The notes beneath the pieces were generated by a model. That model searched no databases. It was given only the letters and a program-made list of their open reading frames with translations, and was not told the origin of the DNA. A stretch of DNA of 64,000 bases from Agaribacter marinus (GTDB taxonomy: Bacteria > Pseudomonadota > Gammaproteobacteria > Enterobacterales > Alteromonadaceae), in the NCBI RefSeq assembly GCF_030160655.1, contig NZ_BSOT01000002.1, positions 1-64,000 on the forward strand, read 5' to 3'. Shown here in pieces: positions 46,081-55,726 of this stretch (position 1 is the stretch's first letter; the number at the start of each line of letters is the position of its first letter). The translations under genes and the position numbers were made by a program.

Positions 46081-48960
46081 ATGAGCAATCATTTGCGACA
46101 TTTGCTTTTTACGTTTTTACTCGCGACAATTTGTTGGTCTACGTTTAGTTTTTCACAGACGACATCTAAACCTGTCAATGTGGATTTCGATTCCTCGATC
46201 AATTTGACGGAACGCACAGAGTTTTTGCTCACAGAGCAAAGCTTATTGCTTTCTGACGTCCTTAGCATGCAGGACTGGCGGCAACACAGTGATATTGTGA
46301 ATATTCCGGAAGGTGTTAGCTTATGGCTGCGTTTTTCGGTTGTTAACGAGTCGACCGCAAGTAAAATGTTGACGCTGATTGCAGGCAACACCTTTATTGA
46401 TCGTGCAGAAGCGTATCTATTGGATGAGCAGGGTCGTATTATACAATCATCACGTTTGCAAAGTGACCTATCAAATACTGCAAATTTAAGCCGCAATGGT
46501 TTTAAAATGAGTTTTACGTCTCGCGCAGAATCAACGTTTACCATTTACATGCAAATTCAGGATGACGGACTGAGTTTGATCCCCATTGAACTGTGGCAAT
46601 CTGAAAGCTATGCCAAACAATCTAGTATGCGGCTAATACTGATTGGCGCAATGAGTGGCGGTCTATCATTGCTGGCAACTTACTTTTTGCTGACATACAT
46701 ACTAAGAAACGCGCCCTCTCGTTTCTGGTTTTGCGTATTTTCGGCCTCAGCAATGACAACCATGTTGTGTGCTGAGGGCATACTACCAATGTTATTCATG
46801 TTGCCCAATTTTGCTGCCGAGCTCACGGCCATTAGTTTAATAAGTACACTCTTTGCAGCCATAAAAATCACTCGAATCGTATTTGCTCCGGTCTCAGAAA
46901 TATGGATACGCGCGCATTATGTGCTGCTCGTTATCCCTATTGTTGGCATCATTTTGCTAGATGATTTTTACCAATTGATATTATTGATATCTTTTGCAGC
47001 ATTGTTCTTTGCGAGTAAAATATTAGCCACTTTGTTTTACCGAAAAGCCATAGACTTTCGTAGCGCAACAATTTATTTCTTAGGGTGGTTAGCTCTCGGT
47101 ATTGTCGGCGCTTTGGAGTTTTATACCTTTGCTAATAATGCAAGTCACTTGTCATTTTCTGCGCCGTACCCTTTTGCGTTTAGTTGTCTCGGTGTCATGC
47201 TAATTGGCGTAGCTATTATAAGTCGTGAACAATCTATTCAAGCGCAAAAAAGTGCTATTCAGATTCAACAAATAACGCACTTAGAACAATACAATGACTT
47301 GTTTCAGCATGCCGCTGAAGGACTTTTTACCGCCTTCCCCAATGGCGATCTTATTCATGTAAACCCTGCTATTTGTAGCTTGTTCGGTTACAAAAATAAC
47401 GATGAATTCATTAAATTTAATCCAAACTTAGCAAGCCTATTTGCAACAACAAAAGATGTTGACCTTTTACTGGGTGAACTCAGTATTCAACAAACCGTGT
47501 TAGGCAAAGAAGTTAAAGGAAAACGCAGGGACGGAAGCGAGTTTTGGTTTTCAATATCCTGCCAGATTAAAAAGGTGAAAGAGCAAACCCTGCATTTCGG
47601 TTCATTATTTGATATTACCGAACGTCGATTGCATCAAATTAATCTCCAATATCTAAATACACACGATCAGCTGACTGGTTTATATAATCGACGTCATTTT
47701 CTTCAAATAATGACCGAGAAAATTGAAAAATTTGATGAGACCGGAAAACCTTTCGCACTCGTATTTTTAGATGTAGACCAATTTAAAGTCATTAACGACA
47801 CATGTGGACATAGTGCCGGAGATATCTATATCAAAGAGTTATCACTAGAACTCTTTGATGTCGTCTCAGACAAATTTCCGTTCGCACGTCTTAGCGCTGA
47901 CCAGTTTGGTATACTGATTGAACATGAGAACGGCAATCAACTAAGGCAGTTTGCGCAACAATTGCTGGACAAGGTACGTAATTTCGGATTTCGCTGGGAT
48001 CGCCATTTATTTAACCAAAGCGTCAGCATAGGGATTGCAGTATACGAATCCGTGATTCCTAGTGCCGAAGAGCTATTGAGCTTTGCTGATACTGCTTGCC
48101 TGATTGCAAAAGAAGGTGGTAGAGATAAGATTCATATATACAGTGCAGAGTTAGGTATGCACTCGTCATACAAACGCGAATTATATTGGATCAATGAAGT
48201 ACGAAGCGCGTTGAAAGACGATGGTTTCGAACTATTTTACCAGCACTATCGACCATTAGCGGAACAAGATGACCGTGACTACTATGAAGTACTTGTGCGC
48301 TTAAGAACGCAAGACAACGATTTGGTCGCACCGGACTTTTTCATGCCTAGCGCCGAAAAAGCGCATATTAGTCACAATATAGACAAAAACGTCATCGAAA
48401 ATTATTTTAAGTGGCTGAATACGCATTCAGATAATATGGCGTCATTGGCAAAAGCTAACATCAATTTATCTGGATTCTCCTTATCAGACGATGACTTTAA
48501 ATTTTTCTTGCTCAATGCCTTTGAAAAATATCAAATTCCTTACCATAAAATATGCTTTGAAATCACTGAAACCATGGCCATCATCAAGATGAAAGATGCG
48601 ATAGAATTCATCAAGGAATTCAGAAAACTTGGGTGTATGTTTGCATTAGATGATTTTGGTAGTGGCTTTTCGAGTTACAGTTACCTGAAGAATTTACCGG
48701 TAGATTTTCTTAAAATCGACGGTAATTTTATCCGGGATATTTTGAGTGATAAAATTGATTTGGCGATGGTAACCTCCATTCGAGACGTCGCTGAGGCGAT
48801 GAAAATTAAGACCGTTGCAGAATTTGTAGAATCTAAAGAAGTCATGGTGCAAATAGGTAAGTTGGGACTAGATTATGCACAGGGGTTTTGTATCGCGACG
48901 CCCATGCCGTTATCAGAATTCGAGTCATACTCAAGTATAGAGAATCAAAGTAACATGTGA
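46081..48960 (+). CDS. 7TMR-DISM / PAS / degenerate GGDEF / EAL c-di-GMP protein
   Basis: A 959-residue membrane signalling protein. A signal peptide precedes a periplasmic 7TMR-DISM sensor domain (about 30-175; SLWLRFSVVNES is typical), seven helices (about 180-385), a PAS domain (about 405-525), a GGDEF domain and an EAL domain. The GGDEF site reads SADQF (605-609), so cyclase activity is unlikely. The EAL domain keeps its residues: Glu736 in YEVLVR, NINLSG, EITET, DDFGSG (Asp857, Asp858), LKIDG and AEFVES. I infer a phosphodiesterase that lowers c-di-GMP, tuned by an extracytoplasmic ligand. Confidence 0.93.
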   Translation: MSNHLRHLLFTFLLATICWSTFSFSQTTSKPVNVDFDSSINLTERTEFLLTEQSLLLSDVLSMQDWRQHSDIVNIPEGVSLWLRFSVVNESTASKMLTLIAGNTFIDRAEAYLLDEQGRIIQSSRLQSDLSNTANLSRNGFKMSFTSRAESTFTIYMQIQDDGLSLIPIELWQSESYAKQSSMRLILIGAMSGGLSLLATYFLLTYILRNAPSRFWFCVFSASAMTTMLCAEGILPMLFMLPNFAAELTAISLISTLFAAIKITRIVFAPVSEIWIRAHYVLLVIPIVGIILLDDFYQLILLISFAALFFASKILATLFYRKAIDFRSATIYFLGWLALGIVGALEFYTFANNASHLSFSAPYPFAFSCLGVMLIGVAIISREQSIQAQKSAIQIQQITHLEQYNDLFQHAAEGLFTAFPNGDLIHVNPAICSLFGYKNNDEFIKFNPNLASLFATTKDVDLLLGELSIQQTVLGKEVKGKRRDGSEFWFSISCQIKKVKEQTLHFGSLFDITERRLHQINLQYLNTHDQLTGLYNRRHFLQIMTEKIEKFDETGKPFALVFLDVDQFKVINDTCGHSAGDIYIKELSLELFDVVSDKFPFARLSADQFGILIEHENGNQLRQFAQQLLDKVRNFGFRWDRHLFNQSVSIGIAVYESVIPSAEELLSFADTACLIAKEGGRDKIHIYSAELGMHSSYKRELYWINEVRSALKDDGFELFYQHYRPLAEQDDRDYYEVLVRLRTQDNDLVAPDFFMPSAEKAHISHNIDKNVIENYFKWLNTHSDNMASLAKANINLSGFSLSDDDFKFFLLNAFEKYQIPYHKICFEITETMAIIKMKDAIEFIKEFRKLGCMFALDDFGSGFSSYSYLKNLPVDFLKIDGNFIRDILSDKIDLAMVTSIRDVAEAMKIKTVAEFVESKEVMVQIGKLGLDYAQGFCIATPMPLSEFESYSSIENQSNM

Positions 48961-49060
48961 CATGGTCGACGATGACCAGTGGTAGACCAGTCAAAAAATA
49001 GTTGCAATGTTAGCGTTCACCCCCAATACTTAGCAATCCCTCAGTAAATATCAGAAGTAA

Positions 49061-49678
49061 ATGAGTAACAATCACGTTGCGTATGAATTTGTCAGTTGCG
49101 CAAAACTCCCCACTAGATTCGGTGAATTTACTATTCACGGATTTGTAGAAACAGCATCACAACAGGAGCATGTAGCGCTCTCATACGGTGAATGGCAAAC
49201 GGGCGACGTTGTTCCCATCAGAATACATAGCGAATGCTTAACAGGTGATGCCTTGTTTAGTACGCGTTGTGACTGCGGGTTTCAATTAGAAAAAGCCCTA
49301 GCGAATATTGTTGAGGAAGGGCATGGTGTCATCTTATATTTACGCCAAGAAGGCAGAGGTATTGGCTTACTCAATAAAATTAAGGCATACAATCTTCAGG
49401 ACACGGGACTAGATACTGTTGAGGCAAATGAGCATCTAGGCTTTGACGCTGACCTTAGAGACTATAGTATTTGTAAGTTGATGTTAGATACGCTAAATGT
49501 ACAAAAAGTCCAATTGATGACAAACAATCCTAAAAAATTAAATGCGTTGGAAGCTATGGGTATAAATGTCGTAGAACGCAAAGCAATCGACCACGGCGTG
49601 ACGGATGACAACAAGCACTACTTAATGACAAAGACCTCTAAGCTTGGACACGTGTTTAACCTAGAAAAGCTGAAGTAG
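49061..49678 (+). CDS. ribA: GTP cyclohydrolase II
   Basis: RibA (205 aa; E. coli 196) opens GTP for riboflavin synthesis. The zinc site C-x10-C-x-C is visible in HSECLTGDALFSTRCDCG, the catalytic RQEGRGIGLLNKI follows, and the C-terminal TNNPKKLNALEAMGI is family-typical. It is a stand-alone RibA, not a RibBA fusion. The 100-base leader is too short for a full FMN riboswitch and shows none. Confidence 0.96.
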   Translation: MSNNHVAYEFVSCAKLPTRFGEFTIHGFVETASQQEHVALSYGEWQTGDVVPIRIHSECLTGDALFSTRCDCGFQLEKALANIVEEGHGVILYLRQEGRGIGLLNKIKAYNLQDTGLDTVEANEHLGFDADLRDYSICKLMLDTLNVQKVQLMTNNPKKLNALEAMGINVVERKAIDHGVTDDNKHYLMTKTSKLGHVFNLEKLK

Positions 49679-49690
49679 AAGACAAAACAG

Positions 49691-49715
49691 AGATACTCAT
49701 CGTTGATGAGTATCT
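49691..49715. terminator. shared hairpin between convergent ribA and fucosidase
   Basis: A perfect 11-bp stem (agatactcatc / gatgagtatct) with loop gtt lies between the two convergent stop codons. On the minus strand it is followed by ctgttttgtc, on the plus strand by little T. It probably ends the fucosidase transcript and may slow that of ribA. Confidence 0.7.
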
Positions 49716-49741
49716 ACTAGCATTTCATTAGGAATACTACG

Positions 49742-51307
49742 CTATTTAACCAGCGTAACCTTATACACATTTGCCAAATCATTTTGCCGTTTAGGTGGAA
49801 CGATTTCCAAACCATCTTTGTTTTGTGCCCACAGAACATTATTGACATCTGACAATGCAATTACGCTCTTAACCTTGCTATCTTCTGTAAAGCTCTTTAA
49901 GCGAATTTTCTGGCTATCAGTCTTGCCTAACTGAATAACGTAAACTACGTTGTCTTTTTGTGTGAATCGATAATCTTTTTCAGAATAAACAAGGGTTTGA
50001 AATTTTTTACTATTGTCGTAATGCCCTTTTGGTTGCTTGGTAGGACCTTCACCAAAGGTTTTCCATGCGCTGGTTCCGTAGATTGCTTCACCGTAAAGTG
50101 ATAGCCACGTCCCCATTTCTAGCAATGCATCTTGTTGTTTCTCATCTATGAGGCCATTTGCTTGTGGCGAAATATTGAGTAAAAGTACGCCATTTTTACT
50201 GACTATATCAATTAAGATATGCAATAAGTCTTTACCTTTTTTGATCGTCATGTTTTCTACATGACTCCATGATGTAGGACTTATGGCAGCGTCGGTCATC
50301 CATAGGCGTTCTTCAACATTCTGTTTGCGCGATCGTTCTAAATCCTCAATAGATACCTCATCAGGTAAATCATCTTGTTTTCTGATTAGCACAACATCCT
50401 GGTTATTTTTCAATGCCTCATTCAGGTAGTAAGCACTCGCTTTCAATCTGTAATTTTCTGGAATTGAGTCCAACCATGCATCAAACCACAATATATCTGG
50501 TTGATACTTGTTGATGACTTCTTTGAGTTTCCCAAACCAAAACTTTTCGAGCCATTCATCTTCGTCGATATTTCCGAACAAAATATTTAGCTGATCGTCG
50601 GAGAATGCGGCCTGTGGCGTCCCCGGATAAGGCGGGTAGTGAGAATGCCAAAAGCGTCGACTCTCTTTTTCCACACTGCGCGATAATTCCTGCGCTAGCG
50701 CATCTGGCGTTTGATAACGATTTAGCTGCTTATTGTGGTGAAAAGTCGTAATTAATTTCAAGTTTTGTGCACGCAGTGCAGTGGCTAACTCACCCAATAT
50801 ATCCACTTTTGGGCCCATATCATTGACGTTCCAAGGGTTTACGCTACTGTCCCACATTGAAAAACCATCATGATGCTCAGTTACTGGCCCAGCGAATTTA
50901 GCACCGGCTTGCTTAAATAGCCTGGCCCATTGTTCTGCGTCAAAGTGTTCACCCGTGAATTGTGGAATAAAATCCGCATAGTGAACCTCATTTCCATATG
51001 TTTGGCGATGATGTTCAAACTCTGGTGTACCAGGAATATACATGTTACGTGGGTACCATTCATTTTTAAATGCTGGCACCGAATAGACACCCCAATGAAA
51101 GTAAATACCAAATTTTGCATCTTTTAACCACTGTGCATCTTCTTGATGCTTAGCCATCGAAGACCAGCTTTCTTCATAACACGCAGTCTCGCCGCAACGT
51201 TCGTGAACGCCTTTCGTATCATTTGTATTTGCGCTTACCAACGATGAAAACATGGCAGCAAGTAACGCAGTGATAAACTGCATACTACATTTGTTTATTC
51301 GAGACAT
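49742..51307 (-). CDS. exported alpha-L-fucosidase (GH29)
   Basis: A 521-residue exported GH29 enzyme that releases alpha-L-fucose. After the signal peptide (FITALLAAMFSSLVSA) the barrel shows KFGIYFHWGVYSVPAF, the HHDGF block (145-149), FHHNKQ and the nucleophile Asp276 in DILWFDAW. A C-terminal beta domain follows (about 415-521). Four cysteines include CGETAC. It fits fucose-containing marine polysaccharides (fucoidan side chains) or glycoproteins. The start has taggg seven bases upstream. Confidence 0.93.
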   Translation of the reverse strand: MSRINKCSMQFITALLAAMFSSLVSANTNDTKGVHERCGETACYEESWSSMAKHQEDAQWLKDAKFGIYFHWGVYSVPAFKNEWYPRNMYIPGTPEFEHHRQTYGNEVHYADFIPQFTGEHFDAEQWARLFKQAGAKFAGPVTEHHDGFSMWDSSVNPWNVNDMGPKVDILGELATALRAQNLKLITTFHHNKQLNRYQTPDALAQELSRSVEKESRRFWHSHYPPYPGTPQAAFSDDQLNILFGNIDEDEWLEKFWFGKLKEVINKYQPDILWFDAWLDSIPENYRLKASAYYLNEALKNNQDVVLIRKQDDLPDEVSIEDLERSRKQNVEERLWMTDAAISPTSWSHVENMTIKKGKDLLHILIDIVSKNGVLLLNISPQANGLIDEKQQDALLEMGTWLSLYGEAIYGTSAWKTFGEGPTKQPKGHYDNSKKFQTLVYSEKDYRFTQKDNVVYVIQLGKTDSQKIRLKSFTEDSKVKSVIALSDVNNVLWAQNKDGLEIVPPKRQNDLANVYKVTLVK

Positions 51308-51433
51308 TTTTAGCCCTAGACTTCTTTTACATATCTAGAGACTACCATAAGTTATATGTCATCATACAACAAGGTAATTTATCTAACACGATCATCGACA
51401 GTGATTTATGAGCAACAAGCGTAGAAAAACGAC

Positions 51434-51449
51434 GTTGCATCCGTGCAAC
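51434..51449 (-). terminator. terminator of the nitrilase unit
   Basis: A 6-bp stem (gttgca / tgcaac) with loop tccg lies 25 bases past the nitrilase stop. On the minus strand it is followed by GTCGTTTTTC, so an intrinsic terminator is likely. Confidence 0.65.
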
Positions 51450-51474
51450 TATGCACCAACCAATTCTGCCAGTA

Positions 51475-52440
51475 CTAATCTTTAAAAATCGCCGTCGTTT
51501 GGCGCGCTCTATTCACCGTGAGTTGGGTAACATCTGGTCTAGAGTAATGTCCGACTGGATCAAAGTTTTGGCGTTCGCGTAGTACATTTTTGTGATCAAT
51601 ATCTGCAACATATAAACCTTCTTCACCCACTTGTGGTTCAATCACCCAAGTGCCATCTGGCGCTGATATGCATGAACCGCCATTTGCAATTAATTCTTTT
51701 GAAGCCGCTAAAATCTCATCAATATAGGGCGTATCCGCGGGGAAGTCCGTTTTCCGCATGAGGCCACTGACTGAAATAACGTAACTTCTACCCTCCTTTG
51801 CTAGTACGCGCGTAAGATCGTGCGTATTGTGTTCCCCGCCCGGCCAAATCGCTACGTGTAAATCTTCGCCCTGTGCATACAACGCTGCACGTGCCAAGGG
51901 CATCCAATTTTCCCAACAATTTAAACCACCTAAGGTAAAATTCTTCATTGGAAAGGTACGTAAACCATGTCCGTCACCTGGCGACCAAGTAAGTCTTTCT
52001 TCGTAGGTAGGCATTAACTTTCGATGCACATTTTGAATAATACCATCTGAATCAATGTACACGAGGGAACAATAAATTGAATGGCCGCCACGATCACTTG
52101 GCCGCTCTGCAATCCCCAAAATTACCGCGATACTGCGTTCTTTTGCAAGTGCGCAAATTGAGTCTAAATGCCCTTCGTCAATGTTAACCGCTTGGGTAAG
52201 GTAATGCGCATGAATTTCTTTATGTTTGCTAGCATTAAACTCCGCACCGCCGGTAAAATCCAACCAAAAGGGGTAACCTGGCAAAAGGCATTCGCCAAAC
52301 ACAACTAAATTAGCGTTTTGGTCCGCCGCATCGCAAATATACTGCGCCACTTTTTCTGTGGTTTGTTGCCTATTCAGCCACACTGCTGCCATTTGCGCCA
52401 ACGCTACTCTCAACTGGCTACAATTTGTTAGTTCTGCCAT
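51475..52440 (-). CDS. nitrilase-family carbon-nitrogen hydrolase
   Basis: A 321-residue member of the true nitrilase branch. The catalytic triad is visible: Glu50 in FGECLLPGYP, Lys141 in HRKLMPTYEERLTW and Cys175 in GGLNCWENWMPLAR. Nitrilases turn nitriles into acid and ammonia, and form spirals of dimers. The block PYIDEILAASKELIANGGSC is also typical. A very good ribosome site (aaggagatgaa) precedes the start. It lies 90 bases after the ATP-grasp gene on the same strand and may share its promoter. Confidence 0.92.
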   Translation of the reverse strand: MAELTNCSQLRVALAQMAAVWLNRQQTTEKVAQYICDAADQNANLVVFGECLLPGYPFWLDFTGGAEFNASKHKEIHAHYLTQAVNIDEGHLDSICALAKERSIAVILGIAERPSDRGGHSIYCSLVYIDSDGIIQNVHRKLMPTYEERLTWSPGDGHGLRTFPMKNFTLGGLNCWENWMPLARAALYAQGEDLHVAIWPGGEHNTHDLTRVLAKEGRSYVISVSGLMRKTDFPADTPYIDEILAASKELIANGGSCISAPDGTWVIEPQVGEEGLYVADIDHKNVLRERQNFDPVGHYSRPDVTQLTVNRARQTTAIFKD

Positions 52441-52530
52441 TTCATCTCCTTTGTGATGCTACCATTGCCATAATGGACAAGGTGTTAATTGCTTGTATAA
52501 CTGCCAACACCATGGTTACTTAGATAATTT

Positions 52531-53400
52531 TCATTGCTTACTATATTTATTGTTAATGACCTTTGCGAAACGTTCAGCTGACGCATTGTCCATATTGAAA
52601 TATAGTGACGGTTCTATCAGTTCTACTTCTATGATTTCTAAACCTCTATCGGTATCAAGCATATCGATTCTTGCATACAATGCACGCTCTGGAAGCGCAT
52701 CCAATACCAGCCTTGCCAACTGTCTCATCGCTTTAGTCGCCGCAGTGCTAAATAATTCGCCACCATGTTCTTCTTGCACTCTAAAATCGCCGACTTTCGG
52801 CTTTTTTTGAATCGCATGACTAAACTGATGATCAAAATAAAAAAGGGAATATTCACCCACCTGCTCAATCGAATGCTCGTACGCTTGGACCATAAACGCT
52901 CGATAAGAAAACGCATTTTCAAGTTCTTCATGCATGTCTTCTAGTTGTTCAAAATGCACTCGATACGTGTAATCTGCATTTGCGCTTACAAGCGGTTTAA
53001 TTACCAATTCATCAGTTTGTAAGCTTGTGTAACAAGCCTTGAACGCTTCAAGATTAAACTGATCATGCCAAACAGAGGGCAAAATCGGCACACCCTTACT
53101 ATGCAGCGATCGTAAATAGCACTTTGAAAGATTCCAACGCATTAGATCGAGCGAGTTTTCTAAACGTGCGCTCGACGCATTAATACGTTCTAAGCATGCT
53201 AAAAAATTTTCTGCATGCGCTTGATAGTCCCAAGTGCTTCTCACTATGATCAAATCAAATTCGTCATAGTTAACCGCTTTGTCATGCCATGACACATCTT
53301 GAACATCCCATCCCAAACGCGTTAGAAATGGTTTCACCATGTCGTCATACACATAAAAGTCTTCGAGATTATTTGTAGATAAAAACGCACATCGTTTCAT
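52531..53400 (-). CDS. ATP-grasp family protein
   Basis: A 289-residue protein with ATP-grasp features: an N-terminal Rossmann-like domain (IIVRSTWDYQAHAENFL), the nucleotide-binding lysine in LVIKPLVSANADYTYRV, an adenine-loop region (FMVQAYEHSI) and the metal-binding C-terminal IIEVELIEPSLYF. It looks like the glutathione-synthetase/cycloserine-ligase (DcsG)-like proteins common in marine bacteria. The substrates, presumably an acid and an amine, are unknown. It is paired with the downstream nitrilase. Confidence 0.82.
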   Translation of the reverse strand: MKRCAFLSTNNLEDFYVYDDMVKPFLTRLGWDVQDVSWHDKAVNYDEFDLIIVRSTWDYQAHAENFLACLERINASSARLENSLDLMRWNLSKCYLRSLHSKGVPILPSVWHDQFNLEAFKACYTSLQTDELVIKPLVSANADYTYRVHFEQLEDMHEELENAFSYRAFMVQAYEHSIEQVGEYSLFYFDHQFSHAIQKKPKVGDFRVQEEHGGELFSTAATKAMRQLARLVLDALPERALYARIDMLDTDRGLEIIEVELIEPSLYFNMDNASAERFAKVINNKYSKQ

Positions 53401-53574
53401 AGCAAATACTCCAGCAATAATGTTTTGATTAGATCAGCACGCCTTTCCCTATCCAATATATGCCCAAATACCCACATAAGTAAACATTCGTTGCAAATCA
53501 ACCATTAATGAATCAAGATCGAATAGCGCCAGTTGATATTGGCCTTTGTTGTACGAATTTATAAGGAATGTCAA

Positions 53575-54705
53575 ATGAAGCAAACCACCTACTTCGCCTC
53601 GCACTTATTTGATGGTGATACATGGCTACGCAACAAACTTATATCTGTCGCGATGGGTCGTATCCAAGAAATTACGGATGGCTCCCAACAACAAGCCGAT
53701 ATCATTCTTGATGGGCGCGTTGCACCAGGACTCATCGATACTCAGGTAAATGGCGGGGGTGGTGTGTTATTAAACCATCAACCAAGTATTGAGACCTTAA
53801 TCTGCATGCGGAACGCGCATGCTAAGTTTGGTACCACATGCATGCTACCGACCGTCATTACCGATAGCTACCATGTAATGGCATCCGCCGCAGATGCGAT
53901 GTCTGAAGCCATAGCTGTAAAACAGCTAGGTTTCTTGGGAATTCACTTTGAAGGCCCTCACCTGAGCGCACCAAAGCGCGGTATTCATCCAGAAGATCAA
54001 ATTAGGGGCCTATCCAATCAAGAGTTTGATTTATTTTGCCGCCAAGACATAGGTAAAGTAGTTGTTACCCTTGCTCCTGAAACCGTGCCACCAGAGCAAA
54101 TACAAGCCTTATGCAACGCCGGTGTTATCGTCTCTATTGGCCACTCTAACGCTACTTTCATGCAAACGAAGACAGCCGTTGACGCTGGTGCTACAGGCTT
54201 TACTCACCTATACAATGCAATGTCAATGAGCAACGCACGTGAACCCGGCGTAATTGGTTGCGCGCTAAATACCCAAGAGACATTTGCCGGCATTATCGTC
54301 GACCATATGCATGTGCATGACCTTAACGCTAAAATGGCCATAAAACTTAAGACTCCTGGGCAAATGATGCTGGTGACTGATGCGATGAACTTTGCCGACG
54401 CACCTGAATCTGAACTTGTATTTAACGGTGAAACCATTCTACTTGAACAAGGCAAATTAACGACGCCTAATGGGACGCTAGCGGGCTCTGCACTTGATAT
54501 GATGCAAGCAGTCGTTAACACTCATCATGGACTTGACCTTCCCTTAAGCACTAGCCTAAATATGGCAAGTTCATCGCCAGCCGCTTTTTTAGGAATGTCG
54601 GATACACTTGGTAAAGTTAAAGTGGGATATAGTGCTGATTTTATTTGCTTCAATGACGCCTACAAAATTACTGCTAATGTCTGCAAAGGGCAGTCTTTAT
54701 TGTAA
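53575..54705 (+). CDS. nagA: N-acetylglucosamine-6-phosphate deacetylase
   Basis: NagA (376 aa) removes acetate from GlcNAc-6-P in amino-sugar breakdown and cell-wall recycling. Amidohydrolase motifs are PGLIDTQVNGGGG (the NagA-type D-x-Q-x-N), HFEGPHLSAPKRGIH, VSIGHSNAT, GFTHLYNAMS, VDHMHVHD and the catalytic Asp in LVTDAMN. ATG 53575 has ataagga upstream; an earlier in-frame start has none. No nagB, nagC or nagK lies beside it. Confidence 0.95.
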   Translation: MKQTTYFASHLFDGDTWLRNKLISVAMGRIQEITDGSQQQADIILDGRVAPGLIDTQVNGGGGVLLNHQPSIETLICMRNAHAKFGTTCMLPTVITDSYHVMASAADAMSEAIAVKQLGFLGIHFEGPHLSAPKRGIHPEDQIRGLSNQEFDLFCRQDIGKVVVTLAPETVPPEQIQALCNAGVIVSIGHSNATFMQTKTAVDAGATGFTHLYNAMSMSNAREPGVIGCALNTQETFAGIIVDHMHVHDLNAKMAIKLKTPGQMMLVTDAMNFADAPESELVFNGETILLEQGKLTTPNGTLAGSALDMMQAVVNTHHGLDLPLSTSLNMASSSPAAFLGMSDTLGKVKVGYSADFICFNDAYKITANVCKGQSLL

Positions 54706-54763
54706 ATCATATGTTGTTTTAAGGCACCCGCCTTTCAGGCGCGCGAGAAAAATCGACTAAACG

Positions 54764-55726
54764 TCAGTTCTGCGCAATAAACGTCCCATTATTTTGAGCC
54801 GCCACTTCACGCATAAGCGTTGAAAACTTTACTAGCTCTTGCGTTAAACCTAAACCATTTTGCTTGAAGCCTATGGCATGAATTCTGGCATATTTCGCCT
54901 TGGTTTTAGGGTGAGTATTTAGTTTATTAATTTGTGCAAGGGTCGCATCATAAGAACCACCACTATAGTCGTCACCAAATACATATAAGGCGAGTGAATC
55001 CGTGGTTTTCCCATACGTTCGCAACGCAGCTTGAATCCCTTCAACAGGTGACGAGTTTGACGAACCACGCCAAGACCGCATGGCTTTTAGCACCGACGAG
55101 CGACTCGCGGGTGTGTCTGAACGCCAACGTCCTGCCGTTGTTTTTAATAAATACTGGCCATTGTCAGACATAATTTGAAACCCTTTTACTTGCGGATGAA
55201 TCTCTAATACTTCATCGAGTTTTCTCATGACTTTTTGCCAAATACTTTTCATACTGCCAGAGGTATCTATGATAAATATCACATAGTCACTGTCAACGGG
55301 AATGCCACCCACTTCTTCGTCACGCTCATCCGCCTTACCAACGGATATTGCTGCACGCTCTCGCATCAATTTGACATTTTCTAAACCACTTGCCTTATCC
55401 GTAAGTTGCTGTAAATCTCGTTGTGCTCTGGCAATACTGCTTTCAAGTGCTTCGGCTTCTGTCGCATTGCTGGCACTTTCCGACGCAGATTGTTGTTGTA
55501 GTATTTGCTGACTGTCTATCGCACTTTGTAAGCTAGAGACACTTGCTTCTGCTTTCGTTAAGGCCTTGAGAATAGACGATATTTGGCTCGTATCATTAAA
55601 CTCGCCATCGTCCCCGTTTTGGGCCAATAAAATTAACATTACCACTGCACCAAATGCACATGAAATCACATCCAAAAACGACAAGCTAAAGACTTCGATT
55701 GGCGCTCTTTGCTTTCTCATGGCCAC
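54764..55726 (-). CDS. VWA-domain protein with ExbD/MotB-like N-terminal helix (second VWA)
   Basis: A 320-residue membrane-anchored protein, last gene of the eight-gene cluster. A short basic start leads to one helix carrying SLSFLDVISCAFGAV (Asp19), resembling the FIDVMLVLL proton-path helix of ExbD/TolR. A coiled coil (about 50-125) connects it to a VWA domain with the MIDAS motif DTSGSM (154-159) and LALYVFGDDYSGG. The domain should be periplasmic. I infer that it is the mobile or target-binding partner of the ExbB-like subunit. The family function is not described to my knowledge. Confidence 0.85.
   Translation of the reverse strand: MAMRKQRAPIEVFSLSFLDVISCAFGAVVMLILLAQNGDDGEFNDTSQISSILKALTKAEASVSSLQSAIDSQQILQQQSASESASNATEAEALESSIARAQRDLQQLTDKASGLENVKLMRERAAISVGKADERDEEVGGIPVDSDYVIFIIDTSGSMKSIWQKVMRKLDEVLEIHPQVKGFQIMSDNGQYLLKTTAGRWRSDTPASRSSVLKAMRSWRGSSNSSPVEGIQAALRTYGKTTDSLALYVFGDDYSGGSYDATLAQINKLNTHPKTKAKYARIHAIGFKQNGLGLTQELVKFSTLMREVAAQNNGTFIAQN

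Noticed and set aside
48961-49060. FMN riboswitch before ribA
   Set aside because: The leader is only about 100 bases and lacks recognisable conserved RFN elements.
54706-54763. Terminator between nagA and the VWA cluster
   Set aside because: A small cgcctttcaggcg stem exists but lacks a T run on either strand, so I could not support it.
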